Below are positions 57,030 to 64,000 of a stretch of 64,000 bases of DNA, piece after piece (position 1 is the first letter of the stretch; every line of letters begins with the position of its first letter). Origin of the DNA: Trichodelitschia bisporula. Its lineage: Eukaryota > Ascomycota > Dothideomycetes > Phaeotrichales > Phaeotrichaceae. Position numbers and translations under genes: made by a program. A model generated the notes under the pieces. That model searched no databases, was not told the DNA's origin, and saw nothing but the letters and a program-made list of their open reading frames with translations. The stretch lies in NCBI GenBank assembly GCA_010356995.1, contig ML996695.1, positions 939,061 through 1,003,060 on the forward strand, in the 5' to 3' direction.

Positions 57030-57576
57030 GGCGCGTCGAATTTTCGCTGTGAAGGCTTGGGGGAGAGGAGTGACGCGGTGGCGACTCTCATGTTGACGTC
57101 GCGTCGGCGATCATGGCGGCGGATGTGCAGGGGGCTAGAGGGACAACTCAGCACGCCGATGCAATGACAGCTAGCCTCTGGGGGCTGGCGCTGTCATGCA
57201 TGACGAGGCTGGAGACATTGCGATTACGGCAGCGGGGAGGCTGGATGTCGCGGAACATATTATTCTGGAGTTAGTTGTAGTGTATGTGATGGTGGGGGGC
57301 TGAATCGGCGAAGCATGCGCGGTCCTGTACAACTCTCTCTACACCCGTAATCGAATCTCTTGCACTTTTCTGTGGTTCTCGCCTTTTCTCACCGGCCAGT
57401 TAGATGCTCCGCTTGACGGAAATTAAAAAGGCGGGCGCTCGCCGTCAAATAGAGAGGCGACGTGGCGGGCGCAGCGCGTGATTCGTTCGGAGGCGAGAAG
57501 CGGCTGCGAGTGTTGTTTTGCGGGGGAGAGCGAAGCGGGGAGAGCCGTTGTTGTATGGTGTGTTTTGGGTGGACGT

Positions 57577-57669
57577 TAGAGAGAGAGAGAGGGAGAGAGA
57601 GGGAGAGAGAGGGAGAGAGAGGGGGAGAGAGGGAGAGAGAGGGGGAGAGAGGGAGAGAGAGGGAGAGAT
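57577..57669 (+). repeat. GA-rich minisatellite
   Basis: Nearly pure purine tract of roughly 90 bp built from GAGAGAGAGG-type units of 8-12 nt, broken only by extra G residues. Such tracts can form triplex (H-)DNA and bind GAGA-type factors. Confidence 0.9.
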
Positions 57670-57942
57670 AAACAGAGGACTCGTATAGTAAACAGAGGAA
57701 CGGGATGAATGAGTCGCGAGAATGAGATCAGTTGAAACGAGATGAAGGTGAGCAAAATACAAAGGATCTTGATAAACCGAAAGATCAACGCGGAAGACGC
57801 TGCTGCATGCACTGTGAATCCCGTCTGTGCCCTCGGGCAGCTTGTTTCCACAGGGCTTGTAAGTTACCCATCACTCAGCTCTCCATCAGCGTCAAGCTCG
57901 TTCTGTTCTCCCCTCAGCATCTTTCATCACTTCAGCATCATC

Positions 57943-57945
<3 letters not shown>

Positions 57946-57988
<43 letters not shown>
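57946..57988 (+). repeat. (CT)n microsatellite
   Basis: About 21 uninterrupted CT repeats on the plus strand. It is complementary to the GA tract about 280 bp to the left. Confidence 0.92.
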
Positions 57989-57995
<7 letters not shown>

Positions 57996-58122
57996 GTGAA
58001 GAGGAAGAAAAGTCTTTCGATCAGTTAGCGGCGGTGTCGAGTCAAGCGACAGTGACGCGCATCCGCTTCGTTCTCCGCACACACAGCTGCGACTTTCTGC
58101 GCCAGAGCCCGAAGCCCAAGCT

Positions 58123-58135
58123 CCCCCCCCCCCCC
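58123..58135 (+). repeat. Poly-C run (13 nt)
   Basis: Uninterrupted run of 13 C residues; on the opposite strand this is a G-run. Confidence 0.9.
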
Positions 58136-58559
58136 AAGCAACTCACCCCAGCTTGACCAACAAAATCCACCCAACCACACCACACCCGTCGCCTTCTTCT
58201 CGTTCTCTTTCTCATCATCCCCAAGATCAACAACCCGAACCACCTGCGTCTTCATCAACACAACCGCGACCGTCGCATCTGCTTCGCGCCTCATCATTGT
58301 CGCGGTACCTGCCTTTCAACGCCACGATACCGTCCATCAGCCATTGACCTTCAATTCCCCATCATCGCCGCCGCATCTGCTTCGACGAACGCGAACGAGT
58401 CTTTTTCTCAAATGTACGTACAGCAGCCCAATCACTCAGCCCAAGTTCCTGCTGCAGAGGCGACCCATCTCGCCCTGCACATGCAAGCTTGGGCTTTTTC
58501 TTTCACTCGTCCCCCACCCTCTCTAACCGCCAGGGTGCTGGCGCATCCTCTCTCTTGCT

Positions 58560-58632
58560 GTCAATCTCTCTCTCTCACACACTCTCTCTCTCTCTCTCTT
58601 GCTCGCTCTCTCGCGCGCGTTCTCTCTCTCTG
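58560..58632 (+). repeat. Interrupted CT-rich microsatellite
   Basis: CT repeats broken by ACACA, TTGCTCG and CGCGCG segments, in the distal hapC upstream region. Confidence 0.8.
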
Positions 58633-58676
58633 CGCTGTTCTCCGCCTCATCTCTTGCAATCCTTCGAACACTTCAG

Positions 58677-58695
58677 CCCCCCCCCCCCCCCCCCC
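58677..58695 (+). repeat. Poly-C run (19 nt)
   Basis: Nineteen consecutive C residues. The length is prone to sequencing and assembly error and could form G-rich structures on the minus strand. Confidence 0.9.
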
Positions 58696-59898
58696 GACAC
58701 CCCGCTACTCCGACCCGCCGCGCGACGCATCCTCCCTCCTCCGCCTCGCACCAGTGCGACGCGCTCGCCCGACCCGAGACCCCACGCGACGCTTCAACGG
58801 ACTCTGGTAGCGCATGCAGCCGTGCCTTAGTCTGCATCAGGCGCCTGCTGTTGGCATCATCGTGCACTGGGCTGCCCCGCTGCCTGCCTGCTGAGCAAGA
58901 AGGGAAGAGCTGGCCGCACCGCGCCGTCGCGTGTCATCATCCTGCCTGTTGCTTGCCTGGCTGTGCTCGCTGAGCCTAGTCCCGGAAGCACCGCCCTGGA
59001 AGCTGTAACGTGGCCTTGTCCGCCAGTTCAATCGTCCCTTCGCGGTGGTGGTGCGGATGTCGGGATGTGGTGGCCTTCCTCTCTGAATTGAGAGAGAACA
59101 CTCGCGCCATACCGGATAGCGAAGTGAGTTGCGAGAGAAAAGAGAGAGTGAGCGCAACGCGTGTGAGAGAAAGCAGAAGCGAAAGAAAGAGAGAAAGGGA
59201 GACGAGAGAAAACGGTATGCAAGAGAGAATAGAGGCACTCTTAAAGCGTTTCTTCCCACGGCCCAATTGCGAGGTACATTGCGAGAAGTAACCGTTTCAG
59301 CAGCTCCCGCACATCTCGCGAGGTACACACAGGTAGCACCGCCATTATACCCACCACCGCCTTTTTTTTCCCGCCTGTCCTCCTGTACACCCCTCCACCC
59401 CCACCCCGCCCCAACGCACCACGCAGAGTACGCCATCTTTCGATCCTTCACCGACCTATCGCACTACCCGTCTCACGCAATTCCTACAACCTCTCACATT
59501 TTTCGCCTCCCGCAAATCCTCCCCGCCCGACCAGCAACAGCTTCTCTCTCCCCGCCGACGTGGGACCAACAAGAACCTCACATAAACATTCCCTGAACCG
59601 GATTGCAGGACTTGCAGCTTAGCTGCAGCACGCTTCTACCTTCCAACGCCCCAGTTGCACAAGCCATCCGTGCTGTGCCTTCCGCCATTGCCTACTCCGT
59701 CTTCCTAGTGTTCCCCACCTCCCCCCTCCCCTCCTAAGCCGCAGCTCCCCCACCCCATTCCAACCTCCCACCCCCCCCCCAGTCACGGCCGCAGCCTGTG
59801 ACGTGTATTGCCAGCGCAGGTCAATTTTGCATACCCGGGGCCAACACAGAGGCGGGCAGCGGTAGGCCGTGCGCCTACTGCACGGGGCCGAAATAAAC

Positions 59899-61324
59899 AT
59901 GTCGTCCTCCCCGACGACGAAGAAGGGGGCGGACGGAGAAGTAGTACCATCGGCAGACAGTGAGCAAGGAGGAATGAACGATTCTCACGAAGCACAAGGA
60001 CACGAAGTTGAGGTCAAGGAACAGGACAGATGGCTTCCCATCGCCAATGGTTAGTTCTCAAATGCGCCCCTTTCTGCAATCTCGTCCCCATTTTTTCTCA
60101 TTCCTTTGAACTTTGTGAGGGGGACAAGCAGAGAGAGAAACGTATGCACATGCCACAGCGAAGGCTGCGGTTTCGTACCTGTCGTTCTCCTGCCTGTCGT
60201 TTCCTCTCCCCTCCCCCCCTCACCTTCATTCCCACCAACCACTTTCTTGCTTTCCCTTCCTCAAATCACACGCCTGGCGTTGGCTAGCAGCCGCTTGCTG
60301 CTTGTCCGCCCTGGTCGTTCATTGTTCCCCTACCCCACTCACATCCCCGTTGCTCCACCCCCGCACATCTGCAGAGCATAGCAAAAGCAAAACAGAAAAC
60401 GGCGGGCTTGCATACGGCGACGCCATGTCTGCGTCGCCGCCTTCGCGGCCGCCGTCATCGCTTGCTTCACCTGTGCAGCATGCTCGGTCTGCGTCAGGGA
60501 AGAGCGTATCGTCAAACAATGGACACGGTCACGGTTGCAACTCGGACGCTAACATACGCAACTTTGCTCCAGTCGCGCGCATCATGAAGTCGGCGTTGCC
60601 CGAGAACGCGAAGATTGCGAAGGAGGCAAAGGAATGCATGCAGGAGTGCGTGTCGGAGTTCATCTCGTTTATCACGAGCGAGGGTGAGTGTCGCTGTCTC
60701 AGTGTTTGTGCGCACAAGGCTGAAGGCTTCTCGTAGCATCGGAGAAATGCCAGCAGGAAAAGCGCAAGACGGTCAACGGCGAGGATATACTCTTTGCCAT
60801 GACTTCACTTGGCTTCGAGAACTACTCGGAGGCTTTGAAGATCTACTTGGCGCGGTACAGAGAGGTAAGCATCCCTTATTTGACGTCTTGTCTTTTGTGC
60901 CCTCTTTTCCCCCGTTTCCCCTTATCCCATCCTCATCGCTTGAAAGACAAGTTACTGAACTATCGGTACTGATTGGATCCACGAGACCCTCCTCGCAACT
61001 CAGAAATCCGCCGCAACCGGCGCTGGGAGCACCGGCAGCACCGGGCCCGGCGGGTCCAACAGCGGGGCCGTCGGGGGCCCAGGGGCCGCAGGCGGTGCCG
61101 AACACGAGCCCGCTGGCAATGCCACCTCCGCTGCCGCCGCAGCCGCTGCCGCAGCAGCTTCCGCCGCCGCCGCAGGGCCCGCAGCTGGGCTACCTGCGTA
61201 CGGGCGCGGGGCACCACCACCACCTGGCGCACCAGAACACGCCGGCGACGCGCTACTGACGCACGCCGGCGAGGGTTTTGCGGGGTATGCGGTGCACAAT
61301 GGGAACGGCGCCGGGGAGTATTAG
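59899..61324 (+). CDS. hapC: CCAAT-binding factor subunit HapC/Hap3 (NF-YB)
   Basis: Histone-fold subunit of the CCAAT-binding complex with HapB and HapE. Exons are 59899-60049, 60573-60683, 60737-60864 and about 60986-61324 (242 residues). The spliced core reads [80 protein letters not shown]: a complete and nearly invariant NF-YB domain. The first intron is 523 nt, by far the longest in the window, and cuts the domain after LPIAN. The acceptor of exon 4 is uncertain: 60985 (after GAG) keeps the usual YRET, while 61003 (CAG) is a better consensus. Both give the same frame and the end HNGNGAGEY. The tail is Gly/Ala-rich with a poly-Ala run. Confidence 0.94.
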
Positions 61325-62071
61325 GCGTGAATGGGGGGGTTGGGTTTGGCTTGTTTGAGTGTTTTCGTTGTTGTGCATGTGGACTTTTTTGCTTTTGCGG
61401 GGAAGATGGCGAGGGAGGACTGCGGGGACCGTGTGGGGGAGATGATGTGGTGGGTGTAATAGATTGTGTTTGTGGTATGGATCTGGGATGGATATGTGCG
61501 GTGGTAGTGCGAAGGGCAGGGGCAGAGGAGACGCAGGCGTGTAGATTGCGTGCTTTGCAACAGCCGTCGCTCGCTTGGGGAGGTCAATTGATGCTTTATT
61601 GTTTGCTCCTGCGCCGTGCTTTGCTGTATTCAGTGACTCGCGAGGCTGAGATCGGCAGACCGAGTGAGGGGCGCTCGTGACTTCGGGCCTCTTTCGGCTC
61701 GGTCCGTAGAGAGAACCCTGGCCCGACCTGGCCTGGCTGTGCCGCACCGCAACCCCGACACGCTCACGCCCCCGCTCCCCTGACCAAATCGCCATTCATG
61801 CGCCGCCTGATGACGACTTGTGCGACGCGGGCGCAAGCGAGATCGACACGCGGCTCTGACGTCTGCGATCCGATCCTTCAAGGGTGAGGCTGGGCTTGGC
61901 GCCGACGACGTGCCGACTCGGCTCTGTCACAACTCCGCTTCACGGGAAACCACATGGCAAGAAAGAAAGCGTAGATACCAGGCGCCAATTCTCCTATCCT
62001 AACTGCGCCAAAATAAAGGCCTCACAATCCCTGTCCCTCAACCCCACACAAGCCGTACAAACCACCCCCGA
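61325..62071. other. Convergent 3' intergenic region
   Basis: 747 bp between hapC (plus) and the FAD monooxygenase gene (minus), both ending here. No gene was supported. Confidence 0.35.
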
Positions 62072-63582
62072 CTAAGTTTGACTCTTCACCATCCCGATCT
62101 TGAACACCGGACTCTCCATCGCCTTCTCCCAATCATGCAACATGTGCGTATTCGCTATGCTAAGCCTGACCTCCTCCCCGGCTCTCGCTCTCATCTCCCC
62201 TTCCCAAACCCCAACCTCCTTCCCTAACCCCTCCCCCGCCCTCTCTCCCCATCCTTTTACTATAGCCCCGACTAACCCCGCCGCGTCCGCCATGCTGTGA
62301 TTCAGCCCCTGCCCGCGCTGGTAGGTCATAACGTGCGCCGCATCCCCCGCGAGCGTGACCCGGCCCCCCGAGTCCCAGGTGTGTCCCTCGGCGCCGGGAT
62401 CCCATTCTGCCATCCCTACGGCCCAGACGCGCGCATCTTCGGGTAAATTCGCAAACGCCGTGCGCCAGGGCTCGGCGAAGGGCGCCTCACCTGCAAGTTT
62501 CTGCGCTTCAGAAGCGAGAATCTTGGGGTCGGTTGGTGCGGGCGCGTCGACGTGGAGGTTCGTGGTTGGCAGGGTTGGGCGGGAGATGTAGAAGAAGAAG
62601 AGCCAGGAGGATGGATCTTCGGGATCGGCGATGTGCTGCGCGCCTAGGAAGGAGAAGTATCCGCCTGGATGGACGCCGGCTAGATAGAGTGGGTGGGCTT
62701 CGCGGAGCTTCAGGGCGATGGGGGCGGGGAAGGAGGCTTGCGCGAAGGTTGCGGTTATGGGGAGATGGTTTAGTGAGGCCTTTTCGGCGCCTAGGAGGAG
62801 GGAGCGGACGGTGGAGCGCGGGCCGTCTGCGCCGATTATTAGGCGGGCGGAGGCGGAGGTGCCGTTTGTGAAGTGTGCGGTGCTGAAGGAGCGGTCCGGG
62901 GAGTGGGATATGTGGCTCAGTTGGTGGGAGAAGTGGATTGGGATATCGGTCGCGAGGAGCGTGCGCAGGGCGCGGCGGCGGAGGCGGTAGAAGTAAGGTA
63001 TGTTCATTGCGGTGAGCGGGGTGCCGGTTTCGGCGTTGAGGAAGGTGAGGGTGTCGAGGGGTTTCGTCGGGGTGTGAGGGTCGACTTGCGTGGTTTGGAG
63101 AAGGGAGATGATTGAGTCCGGGAGGAGGGATTGCAGGTGTGGCATGCCCCAGTGGAGACCCATGTTCCAGTCTCGCGGGTGGTGGGTTAGGGACGGGTGC
63201 TTTTCGTAGATGGTTACGGGGACGTTGGCCTGGTGGTTGTGTTGTTAGTTGGGGAGGGTGGAGAGGGCGAGGCTGAACGTACCTTCTTCAAGCCCTGCGC
63301 GATCGCGAGGCCCGTTGCACCTATACTCGTTAACACGGCGCAAAAGTCACACAGAGGGACTCTCAACCCACCAGCTCCAATAATGATAACCCTGTCCATG
63401 TCCGCACCTTCATTCTCGTCTACCCTCTCCGCGCCCGCCCCCTCACTCGACTCCCCACTCTCCCTCACCTCCCCTGCCGGCTGCCCCTTCGCCGCCTCCG
63501 CTGCTCCCTCCCTTTGCTTCGCTCGTGATTTCCCGCCGCCGAATAAGCCCATAACCGCATCAAACATGTCGCAGAACACCAT
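62072..63582 (-). CDS. FAD-dependent monooxygenase (PHBH/UbiH fold)
   Basis: Class A flavin monooxygenase of the aromatic-hydroxylase fold. Exons are 63582-63372, 63320-63283 and 63229-62072. The introns are 51 nt (donor GTGGGT, acceptor TATAG) and 53 nt (donor GTACGT, acceptor CCAG). The Rossmann motif IIIGAGATGLAIAQGLKKA is assembled only by splicing, with the 38-nt exon 2 in its middle. Other motifs are GADGPRSTVR (the DG motif) and GDAAHVMTYQRGQGLNHS (the GD/FAD-binding motif). The N-terminus is uncertain: the ATG at 63582 gives 468 residues, with about 61 disordered residues before MDRVIIIGAG, whereas 63399 would start at that motif directly. The substrate is unknown; salicylate-hydroxylase-like relatives are common in filamentous fungi. 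Confidence 0.86.
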
Positions 63583-64000
63583 GGCGGCAAGAAGTCCCCG
63601 CGCGGGGACAGCCGCGGCTTATGAGTGATCAGAAACGGGATGATTACAGTCCGCTGCGGGCGGCTAAAGCAGCTAGCACACTAGCTCTCACGTCGGCGTG
63701 GCGCACGCGGGACAGGCGGGTCGGTAAGCCGGGAGGATGATAACTTCGGGCGATAGCTCGCAGACCTCGGCGGAAGCTCTTCCTTTGCTCAGACGCTGTC
63801 GACAGCTGCAGAAAAGGTCTTCCAACAGCCAAAAACCAGAAAGCAGAAAGCAGAAAGCATGCAATCCGCACGACTCGCGTCCCACCCCAGGATAAATACG
63901 CCTGCCGCTCCTCGCAGAGCCCGACGCTGGGCGGCGGGGAAAGGAGACAATCGCCGCAGGCAATGACAATCGACACACCAAGCAACCGCCTCCTCCCCTC
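63583..64000. promoter_or_regulatory. Upstream region of the FAD monooxygenase
   Basis: 418 bp to the right window edge. Short frames occur on the minus strand without motif support. No specific element was recognised. Confidence 0.3.

Larger units (their letters stand above)
57030..59898. promoter_or_regulatory. Long low-complexity region upstream of hapC
   Basis: 2.87 kb with no supported coding gene. It is dominated by GA and CT tracts, C-runs and CT-rich sequence, listed separately where clear. It probably contains the hapC promoter and a long 5' UTR. The open frames here are artefacts of simple sequence. Confidence 0.45.

Noticed and set aside
57445-58000. Long Arg/Glu and Ser/Leu frames over the GA/CT tracts
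   Set aside because: They are translations of microsatellites with no non-repetitive conserved sequence.

Overview
The window looks like a gene-dense chromosome segment of a filamentous ascomycete (Pezizomycotina). I infer this from the short introns (mostly 41-55 nt, with CTAAC-type branch sites close to the acceptor) and from the fungal families present: ERG26, HapC/HAP3, an Scm3 with a C-terminal Myb domain, an Inp2/vezatin-like protein, NTR2, FSH-type hydrolase, TVP38 and Atg6. A class such as Dothideomycetes is only a guess. I see no convincing transposon, virus-like element, secondary-metabolite cluster, tRNA gene or CRISPR.

Layout. 1-9.1 kb: dynein intermediate chain (minus, cut by the left edge), ATP synthase subunit e (plus), PSO2/SNM1 nuclease, ERG26 and an alpha/beta hydrolase (all minus). 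10.5-15.7 kb: a small basic unknown protein, a CitE/CLYBL-like lyase and a D-2-hydroxyacid dehydrogenase (plus), then an FSH hydrolase (minus). 16.5-22.9 kb (all minus): Atg6/Beclin, a DHA2-type MFS transporter and Nop12. 23.4-26.1 kb (plus): Sds3/Dep1-like corepressor subunit. 29.5-33.4 kb (plus): P1B copper ATPase behind a 3.45-kb gene-free stretch. 34.8-37.1 kb (plus): vezatin/Inp2-like protein. 37.7-39.6 kb (minus): CCT4 chaperonin subunit with three micro-exons. 39.8-43.1 kb (plus): NTR2 and a GRF zinc-finger protein. 43.75 kb (plus): an intact U6 snRNA gene. 44.4-45.6 kb (minus): TVP38. 47.7-54.4 kb (plus): a CUE-CCCH-Smr protein and the Scm3-like CENP-A chaperone. 54.6-56.1 kb (minus): membrane-anchored cysteine synthase. 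56.6-57.0 kb: a possible small gene. 59.9-61.3 kb (plus): HapC (NF-YB). 62.1-63.6 kb (minus): FAD monooxygenase.

Most genes are housekeeping and do not form one pathway. Local themes are RNA processing (Nop12, NTR2, U6), chromatin and centromere (Sds3/Dep1, Scm3, HapC) and membrane traffic (Atg6, TVP38, Inp2-like, dynein). Several pairs share divergent promoters: dynein IC/ATP synthase e, Nop12/Sds3 and CCT4/NTR2.

The most interesting points are two candidate GC-AG introns with nearly the same donor (ATG6 and the Scm3 gene), the micro-exons of CCT4, frame-neutral 45-nt introns inside conserved domains, a hapC intron whose open frame runs into the histone-fold exon, and facing GA/CT tracts upstream of hapC. 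I found no clearly undescribed multi-gene system. Exon boundaries were placed by eye from splice consensus, reading phase and remembered family conservation. No alignment or search was run.
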